41,115 bases of DNA, taken from NCBI GenBank assembly GCA_937891045.1, contig CALBEV010000118.1, forward strand, positions 1-41,115. Reading direction: 5' to 3'. Under the pieces are notes generated by a model. It saw only the letters and a list, made by a program, of their open reading frames with translations. It did no database searches and was not told the origin of the DNA. Below are positions 17,491 to 24,978 of this stretch, piece after piece; position 1 is the first letter of the stretch, and the number at the start of each line of letters is the position of its first letter. Source of the DNA: an uncultured Burkholderiales bacterium (GTDB lineage Bacteria > Pseudomonadota > Gammaproteobacteria > Burkholderiales > Burkholderiaceae). A program made the position numbers and the translations under genes.

Positions 17491-18024
17491 ATGACCATCC
17501 ACACCATCACATTAGGGGGCGGCTGCTTCTGGTGCACCGAGGCGGTGTTCGTGCGCGTTCGCGGCGTGCTCGACGTCGAATCGGGCTATTGCAATGGCCT
17601 CCAAGCGCGTCAACCCAGCTATGAAGACGTCTGCCGCGGCGACACCGGCTACAACGAAGTCGTGCGCCTGCAATTCGACCCGGCCATCATCAGTTTGTCG
17701 GACTTGCTGACGATTTTTTGCGGCATCCACGACCCGACCAGCTTGAACCGCCAAGGCAACGACCAAGGCACGCAATACCGCAGTGGCGTGTATTTCAGCG
17801 AGCCCGCCGATGAAGCGGTGATTGTGCAAAAACTCACCGAGTTGCAGGCCAGTTATGGCCAGCCCATCGTCACCGAAGTGGAAGCTTTGCAGCACTATTG
17901 GCCCGCCGAGGCCTACCACCAAGATTATTTTTTAAACAACCCCCACCAAGGCTATTGCGCCTTTGTGGTGGCACCCAAAGTGGGCAAGCTGGAACAGCAT
18001 TTCAGCCAGTGGTTGAAGGCCTGA
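17491..18024 (+). CDS. msrA: Peptide-methionine (S)-S-oxide reductase MsrA
   Basis: A 177-residue MsrA that reduces methionine-S-sulfoxide in proteins. The catalytic Cys is C12 in GGGCFWC, and a likely resolving Cys is in the C-terminal HQGYC. Two normally conserved spots differ: SGYCNG where GYxGG is usual, and TGYNEVV where TGHAEVV is usual. The core RNQGNDxGxQYRS-type segment (LNRQGNDQGTQYRSGVYF) is intact, so it is probably active. It is monocistronic and divergent from the ydcF-like gene, facing pdxH. Confidence 0.92.
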   Translation: MTIHTITLGGGCFWCTEAVFVRVRGVLDVESGYCNGLQARQPSYEDVCRGDTGYNEVVRLQFDPAIISLSDLLTIFCGIHDPTSLNRQGNDQGTQYRSGVYFSEPADEAVIVQKLTELQASYGQPIVTEVEALQHYWPAEAYHQDYFLNNPHQGYCAFVVAPKVGKLEQHFSQWLKA

Positions 18025-18145
18025 AACCGCGCAGGCTGAATGGGCCTTCACTTCTACTTGGCCAGATTCGCAAGCCTGAAAGCAGCCTCGCGCCACTGCA
18101 AGATGGAAAGAAGCTTGGCGTCAAGGCTCGGCCTGTGTTGAAGCC

Positions 18146-18787
18146 TTAAGGCGCCAAGCGCTCTTTCACCCAGTGGCCGTGCTCTGAGCGGTACACCAGC
18201 CGGTCGTGCAAACGCGCCACACCGCCTTGCCAAAACTCCCACCTGTCCGGCACCAAGCGGTAGCCGCCCCAATGCGGTGGGCGTGGCGGCTGCAGCAAAA
18301 ACTTGGCGGCATAACCGGCGGCGTTGGTGAGCAACTCGGCGCGTGAAGAGATGACCTGGCTTTGCGGGCTGGCCCAGGCCCCAATGCGCGAGTCCAGCGG
18401 ACGGCTGTGGAAATACGCATCGCTTTCTTCCTCGCTGATTTTGTCCACGCGGCCCTCGATGCGCACCACGCGCTCGAGCTCCACCCAATGGAATTGCAGC
18501 GCGGCAAACGGGTTGCCCGCCAACTCTTGGCCCTTGCGGCTGTCGTAGTTGGTGAACCAGACCAGGCCGCGTTCATCAAATCCTTTGATCAGCACCACGC
18601 GGGTGCTGGGGCGCAGCTGCGAGGACACCGTGGCCAAGGTCATGGCGTTGGCCTCGGGCACCTCGGCTTGCAGGGCTTGGTTGAGCCAGAGCTCGAATTG
18701 CTTCAGCGGTTCGGCCAGCGCTTGCGCCTCCAGCAGTTCGGCTTGCTGGTAGCTTTTGCGCATGTCGGCCAGTTTGGAGTTGCTCAT
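18146..18787 (-). CDS. pdxH: Pyridoxamine 5'-phosphate oxidase
   Basis: A 213-residue FMN-dependent oxidase that makes pyridoxal 5'-phosphate from PNP or PMP. The N-terminal [12 protein letters not shown], the FMN-binding [21 protein letters not shown] and [19 protein letters not shown], and the C-terminal [24 protein letters not shown] signature are all present. Length is typical. It is convergent with msrA; the 121 bases between them hold only a weak stem (AAGGCT/AGCCTT). Confidence 0.95.
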   Translation of the reverse strand: MSNSKLADMRKSYQQAELLEAQALAEPLKQFELWLNQALQAEVPEANAMTLATVSSQLRPSTRVVLIKGFDERGLVWFTNYDSRKGQELAGNPFAALQFHWVELERVVRIEGRVDKISEEESDAYFHSRPLDSRIGAWASPQSQVISSRAELLTNAAGYAAKFLLQPPRPPHWGGYRLVPDRWEFWQGGVARLHDRLVYRSEHGHWVKERLAP

Positions 18788-18883
18788 GGGGTTCGCAGGG
18801 TGAAAGGGGTCATCTTAGGGCGCTTGCTGCCGATTATGGTGGGAGCGATTGCGTTAGCATGAAACCGACCGAGGAGTACCTAC

Positions 18884-19792
18884 ATGATCAATATCCTGCG
18901 TGTGTCCAACTTGCCCCATGACATGCTCACGGTGCTGCAGACCACCTACATCATGCATGACCGTGACCACATCACCGACCCTGGGGCGCTGGGGCGCATT
19001 CGGGCGATGGTGGCCATGAGTGACGCGGTGATCGACAAGAAACTCATGATGCTGTTTCCCGCCGTCGAAATCATTTGCATCTGCGGGAGCTCGAGTCACA
19101 ACGTGGATCACGCCGCCGCCGAGCAACGCAACATCAAGGTCTGCCATGCCGCCTATGCCCATGTGCCGGACCAGGCCGAGTACGCCATCGGCCTGATGCT
19201 GGCGGCGAGTCGCCGCATCGCCCACGGCGACCGCTTTGTGCGCAACAGCGATTGGGTTGATGGCCCGTACACGCTGACCCGCCGCATGAGCGGTGCGCGT
19301 TTGGGGCTGGTGGGCATGGGGCCGGTAGCCCAGGCCATCGCCGGGCTGGCCTCGGCCTTTGACATGGAGGTGAGCTACACCGCTGCTCAAGCCGAGCCCG
19401 AAGTCGCTTGGGCGTTCAACCCCAGCGTGAAGGACTTGGCGGCGGGTGTTGATTTCTTGGTCTTGCCAGAAATGGGTCCTGATGCCCCACCCCATTTGGT
19501 GAATGCCGAGGTTTTGCAGGCGCTGGCACTCAAAGGGTATTTGGTGAATTTGGCGAATGCTGGCGCTGTGGACATGGCGGCGCTGACCGAGGCGCTGCAA
19601 AAGAAAACCATTGCGGGCGCGGCGCTGGATGTGTTTCCCGAAGAGCCGCGCGTCTCCGCCGAATTGCGGGCGCTGCACAACGTGGTGTTGACGCCGCATG
19701 TTGGGAGTGCCACGGCTGAGGCGCGGCAGGCCATGGGGGATCAGGCCTTGCGGCAGTTGGCCGAGCATTTTGCCGCCGATCTGGCTGAGTAA
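18884..19792 (+). CDS. D-isomer-specific 2-hydroxyacid dehydrogenase family protein, atypical active site
   Basis: A 302-residue protein with the two-domain fold of D-2-hydroxyacid dehydrogenases. The nucleotide-binding motif is GLVGMGPVAQAIA (about 141-153), so the third Gly of GxGxxG is Ala. In the family the active site is Arg/Glu/His. E254 (DVFPEEP) and H272 (LTPHVGSAT) are present, but the Arg normally in VNxARG is Asn here (VNLANAG, N225). It may therefore be a poor or different catalyst. A GAGGAG ribosome site lies 7 bases before the ATG. The stop codon is followed at once by a palindromic repeat cluster. Confidence 0.85.
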   Translation: MINILRVSNLPHDMLTVLQTTYIMHDRDHITDPGALGRIRAMVAMSDAVIDKKLMMLFPAVEIICICGSSSHNVDHAAAEQRNIKVCHAAYAHVPDQAEYAIGLMLAASRRIAHGDRFVRNSDWVDGPYTLTRRMSGARLGLVGMGPVAQAIAGLASAFDMEVSYTAAQAEPEVAWAFNPSVKDLAAGVDFLVLPEMGPDAPPHLVNAEVLQALALKGYLVNLANAGAVDMAALTEALQKKTIAGAALDVFPEEPRVSAELRALHNVVLTPHVGSATAEARQAMGDQALRQLAEHFAADLAE

Positions 19793-19798
19793 TTGAGT

Positions 19799-19838
19799 AA
19801 TTGGGGTCAGATTCGGTTATTGGGGTCAGATTCCAATT
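19799..19838 (+). repeat. Two tandem palindromic repeat units, the first truncated
   Basis: Two plus-oriented copies lie 19 bases apart. The first reads AATTGGGGTCAGATTC and then departs (GGTT) before its right arm. The second, 19819-19838, is complete apart from one end base. They begin 6 bases after the dehydrogenase stop codon. Confidence 0.85.
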
Positions 19839-19873
19839 GTTTGGGGTTGAAGTCTCGCCTAAGCCGCCCTCCA

Positions 19874-19917
19874 TGGGGACTCATTTTTCTGGTCTTTCGC
19901 TCAAAAAATGGTCCCCA
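19874..19917. repeat. Imperfect inverted repeat with TGGGGAC arms
   Basis: TGGGGAC-T-CATTTTT at 19874-19888 pairs with AAAAAATGGTCCCCA ending at 19917, apart from one bulged base, around a loop of about 14 bases. It is a different sequence from the AATTGG unit but lies within the same cluster. Confidence 0.7.
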
Positions 19918-19922
19918 GGCCG

Positions 19923-19980
19923 TGTAATTGGGGTCAGATTCCAATTGTTCTAAAACAATTGGAATCTGACCCCAATTACA
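19923..19980. repeat. Long perfect inverted repeat built from two repeat units
   Basis: A 27-base left arm (19923-19949) is perfectly complementary to 19954-19980, with a 4-base loop. Each arm contains one complete unit, in opposite orientation. AGGCCGTG occurs directly on both sides (19917-19924 and 19980-19987), resembling a target-site duplication. Confidence 0.9.
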
Positions 19981-20000
19981 GGCCGTGCGGCTTTGAAGTG

Positions 20001-20023
20001 TAATTGGAATCTGACCCCAATTA
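20001..20023 (-). repeat. Palindromic repeat unit, minus orientation
   Basis: A complete copy of the AATTGG / GGTCAGATT / CCAATT unit on the minus strand, extended by TA at both ends, 20 bases beyond the long inverted repeat. Confidence 0.85.
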
Positions 20024-20062
20024 CCAATTAGTCTTTAAAAAGTGATACAAGATTTCAGCAAA

Positions 20063-20117
20063 ACGCCGTTTCTATGTATCATAAAAACGGCGTAAAGCCC
20101 CGTCCAGTATGACGGGG
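20063..20117 (-). terminator. Stem-loops terminating the rhlE transcript
   Basis: Reading from rhlE (minus strand), CCCCGTC/GACGGGG (20117-20098) is met first, then ACGCCGTTT/AAACGGCGT (20093-20063). The latter is followed by TTTT. The second stem-loop with its T-run is the better intrinsic terminator. Confidence 0.6.
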
Positions 20118-20139
20118 TGCCTAAAACAGGGGTCAAAAC

Positions 20140-21945
20140 TCAGCGGGAAAAACCGCCTCCACCGCCGCCACCACGACGGCCACCGCCGCCGCCAAAGCCG
20201 CCGGGCTTGCCGCCAAAACCGCCTGGTTTGCCACCACCGCCGCCACCGCCGCCACGGCGGTTGCCACCGCCGCCGCCACGGTTGTTGCGGCTGAGCAGGT
20301 CCACCGAGGTCATGGTCGGATCAGGCTGACGGCCTGCACCGCCGCCCGACTTGTGGCCAAAGGCGTTGACGCCGCTTTGGGTGCCCAAATGCGCGTTGGC
20401 GCGGGGCTGGAAATCATCTTCAAAATGCTTGGGCGGTTGCGCGTCATGGTCATGCGGCATGCCTTGGGCTGCCGCCGGGCGCGGACCGCGCTCGGGCCGA
20501 TCACGGCGCGGTTGGTTGCGGCCTGCGCCGCCGCCGTTGAAACCTTGACCGCCGCCACCGGGGTGGGCGGCACGAGGTGGGCGGTCGCCACGCGGTTCAG
20601 CCCGGGGGCCCGCAGGTGCACGGGCGCCATCGCCGCGTCCACCGCCTTGGCCGCCAGCGGGTTTTTTCTCGCGAATGCGTTCCATCATGTCTTGGCGGGC
20701 GGCACGGGCCGCCGCGGCCATCACATCGCGGCTGGGCGGCTTGCCCAAGCCACCCCACAGGGTTTGACGGCCCATGGCGATGGGTTCTGCACGCTCGTCG
20801 GGCCCGGGGCCAAAGCCCTCGACTTTTTCAACTTCAATACTTTGTCTGGTGAATTTCTCAATTTCTTGCATGAAGCCTTCCTCGTCCAAGGACACCAAGC
20901 TGATCGCTTCGCCGCTGGCACCGGCGCGGCCAGTGCGGCCAATGCGGTGCACATAGTCTTCGCTGATGTTGGGGATTTCGTAGTTCACCACGTGCGGCAA
21001 TTCGTCAATGTCGATACCACGCGCGGCAATGTCGGTGGCCACCAAGACGCGGATGTCGCCGGTCTTGAAGCCGAAGAGCGCCTGGGTGCGGGCGGTTTGG
21101 CTTTTGTTGCCGTGCAGCGCCATGGCGGTGATGCCTTGTTTGTTCAAGAAATCGGCCACATGGTTGGCGCCAAATTTGGTGCGGCAAAACACCAGCACCT
21201 GGCTCCATTGTTTGGTTTCGATGATGTGCGCCAACAGCGCTTTCTTTTGCTGGCGACCGACCGGGTGAACCACCTGTTTGATGAGTTGCACCGTGGTGTT
21301 TTCGGGCGTCACTTGGATGCTTTGCGGGCTGAGCAGCAACTGTGCGGCCAGCTCGCGGATCTCGCTGCTGAAGGTGGCCGAGAACAGCAAGCTTTGCTTT
21401 TCTTTGGGCACCAAGGCCAGCACTTTTTTCACGTCATGGATGAAGCCCATGTCGAGCATGCGGTCGGCTTCGTCCAGCACCAGCATTTGCACGGTGGACA
21501 AATCGAGAAAGCCTTGCTGTTGCAAGTCGAGCAAGCGCCCGGGTGTGGCCACCAAGATGTCCACGCCTTTTTTCAGCTGGCTGATTTGCGGGTTCATGCC
21601 AACGCCGCCAAAGATGACCGCAGATTGAAGTTGCAGGTATTTGCCGTAGTGGCGCACCGACTCTTCTACTTGGGCGGCCAATTCGCGGGTGGGCGTGAGC
21701 ACCAAGGCGCGGATGCCAAACACGCCAAAGCGGTTGGTGGCACTTCGGCTCATGGTGAGCTTGTGCAGCATGGGCAGGGTGAAGGCGGCGGTTTTGCCGG
21801 TGCCGGTTTGTGCACCTGCCAGCAAATCGTGGCCCGCTAAGACAGCTGGAATGGCTTGCTGTTGAATGGGGGTGGGGGTTTCGTAGCCTTGCTCGAGCAC
21901 AGCTTTCAAGATGGCCGGAGCCAAGTTCAGTTCGTCAAAGTTCAT
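20140..21945 (-). CDS. rhlE: DEAD-box ATP-dependent RNA helicase, RhlE type
   Basis: A 601-residue helicase. The start [10 protein letters not shown] is where the family begins; the upstream frame extension is not homologous-looking. Motifs: Q-motif (TPIQQQAI), motif I AQTGTGKT (45-52), Ia PTRELA, II DEAD (158-161), III SAT (189-191), and [12 protein letters not shown]. From about residue 430 the tail is basic and low-complexity, ending in a Gly/Arg-rich stretch of about 50 residues with repeated KPGGFGG and RRGGGGG. RhlE proteins remodel ribosome assembly intermediates and assist RNA decay at low temperature; the tail should add nonspecific RNA binding. Confidence 0.93.
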   Translation of the reverse strand: MNFDELNLAPAILKAVLEQGYETPTPIQQQAIPAVLAGHDLLAGAQTGTGKTAAFTLPMLHKLTMSRSATNRFGVFGIRALVLTPTRELAAQVEESVRHYGKYLQLQSAVIFGGVGMNPQISQLKKGVDILVATPGRLLDLQQQGFLDLSTVQMLVLDEADRMLDMGFIHDVKKVLALVPKEKQSLLFSATFSSEIRELAAQLLLSPQSIQVTPENTTVQLIKQVVHPVGRQQKKALLAHIIETKQWSQVLVFCRTKFGANHVADFLNKQGITAMALHGNKSQTARTQALFGFKTGDIRVLVATDIAARGIDIDELPHVVNYEIPNISEDYVHRIGRTGRAGASGEAISLVSLDEEGFMQEIEKFTRQSIEVEKVEGFGPGPDERAEPIAMGRQTLWGGLGKPPSRDVMAAAARAARQDMMERIREKKPAGGQGGGRGDGARAPAGPRAEPRGDRPPRAAHPGGGGQGFNGGGAGRNQPRRDRPERGPRPAAAQGMPHDHDAQPPKHFEDDFQPRANAHLGTQSGVNAFGHKSGGGAGRQPDPTMTSVDLLSRNNRGGGGGNRRGGGGGGGGKPGGFGGKPGGFGGGGGRRGGGGGGGFSR

Positions 21946-22280
21946 AGTGGAGCGTGCTTTTGAGCGACGCTTGGTGTTCGGCCCGTTCTGCCCAAAAAGG
22001 GGCAGCCAGTGAAAGACCGAGGAAACACAGGTGGGCAGGTAATGGACAAACATCTTGTTTGAATCCGGCCCCAGCAGAAGCGCTGATGTTGTGGCAACTG
22101 GTGGCAACAACTGGGCGCATTCTCGCATGGTTTAAGCCCAAGCCTTGAGCGGCTTGCGTTTCCCTTTTTAAAGGGTGATTCGAGATCAAACCATGGGGTG
22201 GGTGCTGGTTTGAAAAAACAGTTGGATTTTTTGAAAGATCTGGCGTAAAGTAAGGAATCCTTGATCCCTTGAAATCAGCC
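21946..22280. other. 335-base intergenic region between divergent rhlE and abrB-like genes
   Basis: No gene is supported. On the rhlE side a hairpin (CTGCCC, loop AAAAAG, GGGCAG at about 21989-22006) would sit in the rhlE leader, some 45-60 bases before its ATG. Further right are two direct copies of GTGGCAAC near 22090-22108 and a small palindrome CCCTTT-TT-AAAGGG (22162-22175). The promoter of the antitoxin operon lies at 22222-22251. No clear rhlE promoter is seen. Confidence 0.6.
22222..22251 (+). promoter_or_regulatory. Putative promoter of the AbrB-PIN operon
   Basis: TTGGAT (22222-22227) and TAAAGT (22246-22251) are 18 bases apart. The antitoxin ATG is 29 bases further. AAGGAATCC around 22253 overlaps the expected start of transcription. 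Confidence 0.5.
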
Positions 22281-22625
22281 ATGCTCGCCAAAATCACCTC
22301 CAAAAACCAACTCACCTTACCCAAAAGCCTTGTTCAAGCCGTGGGAGCGACCGACTACTTTGATGTCGAAGCGCGGGGCGGCCAACTCATCCTCACCCCC
22401 GTGCGGATTCAGCGTGGCGACGCAGTGCGGGCCAAACTCGAAGCCTTGGACATCACAGAAGCAGATGTCGCTGCTGCTGTCGCCTGGAGCCGCAGCTCCA
22501 CAAGGCCTTTGTTATTGAACGAGCCACCAGCCGCTTATGCATCCCCACCCAATCCCTTGGACAGCGCTGCGACATCTGCCAAACCCAAGCGGTCCTCTGT
22601 TGCAAAGCCTTCTGGCAAAACATGA
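22281..22625 (+). CDS. AbrB/MazE-type antitoxin
   Basis: A 114-residue protein with an N-terminal SpoVT/AbrB swapped-hairpin domain (MLAKITSKNQLTLPKSLVQAVGATDYFDVEARGGQLILTPV shows the pattern over residues 1-41), followed by a partly disordered, Pro/Ser/Lys-rich tail, the likely toxin-binding part. ATG at 22281 is preferred over an upstream in-frame TTG. Its stop overlaps the PIN gene start as ATGA. Such antitoxins bind their own promoter and neutralise the partner nuclease. Confidence 0.85.
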   Translation: MLAKITSKNQLTLPKSLVQAVGATDYFDVEARGGQLILTPVRIQRGDAVRAKLEALDITEADVAAAVAWSRSSTRPLLLNEPPAAYASPPNPLDSAATSAKPKRSSVAKPSGKT

Positions 22626-23071
22626 GCGGAGCCTTGCGCGTGGTGCTCGACACCAATGTGGTGCTGTCGGCGCTGGTGTTTCGCGGTCGATCGGCAGGAC
22701 GCGTGCGACAGGCTTGGCAGCACGGTGACTTGGTCCCTTTGGCCAGCACAGAAACGGTGAACGAACTGCTGAGGGTTTTGGCCTATCCCAAGTTTGGCTT
22801 GACTCAAAGTGAGCAAGACGAGTTGCTGGCCGACTACTTGCCCTGTGCCGAGATTGTGCGCATACCGCACCCGCCGCCGCCGGTTCCTGCATGCCGTGAT
22901 CCGCAAGACCAGCCCTTCATGCAATTGGCAGCAGCCGGACAAGCGCAGGCCTTGGTGTCTGGCGACCAAGATTTGTTGGCCATTGCCGTCGAGTTTGAAC
23001 GTGCCACCGGCTGCCCGATGTGGTCCTTAGAAGCTTTTTTGAGCAACGCCTTATTCGCTATTCGCAAATAG
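22622..23071 (+). CDS. Putative PIN-domain toxin (COG1569 type)
   Basis: A 149-residue PIN-fold ribonuclease. Acidic metal-binding residues are visible in VVLDTNVVLSAL (D10), in the ETVNELLRVL helix, and in LVSGDQDLLAI. The segment PHPPPPVPACRDPQDQPFMQLA is characteristic of the group of putative toxin PIN proteins. Overlap with the AbrB-like gene by ATGA identifies the pair as a type II toxin-antitoxin module. The RNA target is unknown. The stop codon lies inside a small perfect hairpin. Confidence 0.85.
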   Translation: MSGALRVVLDTNVVLSALVFRGRSAGRVRQAWQHGDLVPLASTETVNELLRVLAYPKFGLTQSEQDELLADYLPCAEIVRIPHPPPPVPACRDPQDQPFMQLAAAGQAQALVSGDQDLLAIAVEFERATGCPMWSLEAFLSNALFAIRK

Positions 23072-23074
23072 CGA
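23055..23074 (+). terminator. Hairpin at the end of the PIN toxin gene
   Basis: TCGCTATT, loop CGCA, AATAGCGA forms a perfect 8-bp stem overlapping the toxin stop codon, followed by TTGTTG. It could be a weak terminator or an mRNA-stabilising structure. A GATAAT -10-like box at 23088-23093 follows and may start the ettA transcript. Confidence 0.45.
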
Positions 23075-23144
23075 TTGTTGAAGCAGAGATAATCACGCGT
23101 TAACCGCCGCCACGCTGTGTGGCGCACGTCCAGAGAGTCACTCC

Positions 23145-24806
23145 ATGTCCCAATACGTTTTCTCCATGAACCGGGTCGGCAAAATCGTGCCGCCCAAACG
23201 CCAAATCCTGAAAGACATTTCCCTCAGCTTTTTTCCCGGTGCCAAGATCGGCGTGCTGGGCACCAACGGTTCGGGCAAGTCCACGCTGCTGAAAATCATG
23301 GCGGGCATCGACAAGGAAATCGAAGGCGAAGCGATCCCCATGGCCGGTTTGAAGATCGGGTATTTGCCGCAAGAGCCGCACCTCGACCCCAACGAAACCG
23401 TGCGTCAGTCGGTGGAAAACGGCATGGGCGAGGTCAAAGCCGCGCAAACCCGTTTGGAAGAGGTGTATGCCGCTTACGCCGAAGAAGATGCCGACTTTGA
23501 CGCCTTGGCCGCCGAGCAAGCCAAGCTCGAAGCCATCATCGCCACCGCCGGTGACGCCTCTGAACACCAACTTGAAATCGCGGCTGACGCGCTGCGCCTG
23601 CCGCCCTGGGACGCCTTCATTGGCAAGCTCTCGGGTGGTGAAAAACGCCGTGTGGCTTTGTGCCGTTTGTTGTTGTCGCGCCCCGACATGTTGTTGCTCG
23701 ATGAACCGACCAACCACTTGGACGCCGAATCGGTCGATTGGCTCGAGCAATTTTTGTCCCGCTTCTCGGGCACCGTGGTGGCCATCACCCACGATCGCTA
23801 CTTCCTGGACAACGCCGCCGAATGGATTTTGGAACTCGACCGTGGCCACGGCATTCCGTACAAAGGCAATTACTCCTCTTGGCTGGAGCAAAAAGAAGCC
23901 CGCCTCGAGCAAGAACAGCGCACCGAAGATGCCCGCAGCAAGGCCATGAAGAAAGAGCTGGAGTGGGCGCGTCAAAACCCCAAAGGCCGTCAAGCGAAAA
24001 GCAAGGCGCGTTTGGCCCGCTTTGAAGAGCTGTCCGATTACGAATACCAAAAGCGCAACGAGACGCAAGAAATTTTCATCCCCGTGGCCGAGCGTTTGGG
24101 CAACGAGGTGTTCGAGTTCAAAGGCGTCAGCAAATCTTTTGGCGACCGCGTCCTCATTGACAACCTGAGCTTCCAAGTGCCAGCGGGTGCCATCGTCGGC
24201 ATCATCGGCCCCAACGGCGCGGGCAAGTCCACGCTGTTCAAACTCATTGCGGGCAAAGAAAAACCCGACAGTGGCGAAGTGAAGATTGGCCAAACCGTGA
24301 AGATGGCCTTTGTCGATCAAAACCGCGACGATTTGGCGAACGAAAAAACCGTCTGGGAAGACGTGTCGGGTGGTTTGGACATCCTCACTGTGGGCAAGTT
24401 TCAAATGCCCAGCCGCGCCTACTGCGGCCGCTTCAACTTCAACGGTGGCGACCAGCAGAAAAAGGTCGGCACGCTCTCCGGTGGTGAACGCGGCCGTTTG
24501 CACCTGGCCAAAACCCTCATCGAAGGCGGCAACGTGTTGCTCCTTGACGAACCCTCGAACGATTTGGACGTGGAAACCTTGCGGGCCTTGGAAGACGCTT
24601 TGCTCGAGTTTGCGGGCTCGGTGATGGTCATCAGCCATGACCGCTGGTTCCTGGACCGCATCGCCACGCACATCTTGGCCGCCGAGGGCGACAGCCAGTG
24701 GGTTTTCTACAACGGCAACTACCAAGAGTACGAAGCCGACAAGAAGAAGCGTTTGGGCGAAGAGGGTGCCAAGCCCAAGCGGGTGCGTTTCAAAGCCTTG
24801 AAATAA
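23145..24806 (+). CDS. ettA: Energy-dependent translational throttle protein EttA
   Basis: A 553-residue soluble ABC-F protein with two ATPase domains and no membrane segments. Walker A motifs are GTNGSGKS (39-46) and GPNGAGKS (about 355); signatures are LSGGEKRR and LSGGERGR; Walker B is LLLDEPTNHLD and LLLDEPSNDLD. The linker between domains carries the charged, Arg/Lys-rich helices that reach the ribosomal P site. EttA binds the E site and gates the first elongation step according to the ATP/ADP ratio. Length and motifs match EttA rather than Uup or YheS. Confidence 0.95.
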   Translation: MSQYVFSMNRVGKIVPPKRQILKDISLSFFPGAKIGVLGTNGSGKSTLLKIMAGIDKEIEGEAIPMAGLKIGYLPQEPHLDPNETVRQSVENGMGEVKAAQTRLEEVYAAYAEEDADFDALAAEQAKLEAIIATAGDASEHQLEIAADALRLPPWDAFIGKLSGGEKRRVALCRLLLSRPDMLLLDEPTNHLDAESVDWLEQFLSRFSGTVVAITHDRYFLDNAAEWILELDRGHGIPYKGNYSSWLEQKEARLEQEQRTEDARSKAMKKELEWARQNPKGRQAKSKARLARFEELSDYEYQKRNETQEIFIPVAERLGNEVFEFKGVSKSFGDRVLIDNLSFQVPAGAIVGIIGPNGAGKSTLFKLIAGKEKPDSGEVKIGQTVKMAFVDQNRDDLANEKTVWEDVSGGLDILTVGKFQMPSRAYCGRFNFNGGDQQKKVGTLSGGERGRLHLAKTLIEGGNVLLLDEPSNDLDVETLRALEDALLEFAGSVMVISHDRWFLDRIATHILAAEGDSQWVFYNGNYQEYEADKKKRLGEEGAKPKRVRFKALK

Positions 24807-24867
24807 CGCTCAGGTATTGATTTTTTCCGTTGCAAGTGTTGTTTATTTCTTAAAAATGAATCATTTA

Positions 24868-24893
24868 ATCTCAAAAAATTAATAAATTGAGAT
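24868..24893. repeat. AT-rich inverted repeat upstream of the HTH-receiver gene
   Basis: ATCTCAA (24868-24874) and TTGAGAT (24887-24893) are perfect inverted arms 12 bases apart in an AT-rich tract of about 170 bases between ettA and the regulator gene. It may be an operator, a weak terminator for ettA, or a bendable promoter-upstream region. Confidence 0.5.
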
Positions 24894-24978
24894 GCAATTC
24901 AGGTGTATTTGCTTGAATGTGCCATAAACTTTAGTTAGTTTTGATTCATTTGTAGGCGCACTTGCCACGGAGAAACCC

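Larger units (their letters stand above)
19793..20139. other. 347-base gene-free region holding a palindromic repeat cluster and terminator
   Basis: No plausible gene is present. In order it holds two head-to-tail repeat units (19797-19838), a separate palindrome with TGGGGAC/GTCCCCA arms (19874-19917), a long perfect inverted pair of repeat units (19923-19980), another inverted unit (20001-20023), and stem-loops that end the rhlE transcript (20063-20117). Confidence 0.85.

Noticed and set aside
18120..18155. Possible terminator between msrA and pdxH
   Set aside because: The AAGGCT/AGCCTT stem is only 6 bp with a 13-base loop and no T-run.
19799..20023. CRISPR array
   Set aside because: The repeats are palindromic, occur in both orientations, and lack regular spacing or spacers of uniform length; no cas genes are present.
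20124..20138. AGGGGTCAAAACTCA near the end of rhlE as another repeat copy
   Set aside because: It shares only GGGGTCA with the unit and lacks the AATTGG/CCAATT arms.
20353..21840. 495-codon open frame antisense to rhlE
   Set aside because: It mirrors a strongly codon-biased GC-rich gene; the translation is His/Gly/Ala-rich with no domain, and the sense strand encodes a complete helicase.
23100..24725. 541-codon open frame antisense to ettA
   Set aside because: Shadow of the ABC-F gene produced by GC-skewed third positions; no recognisable motif, while every EttA motif is on the plus strand.
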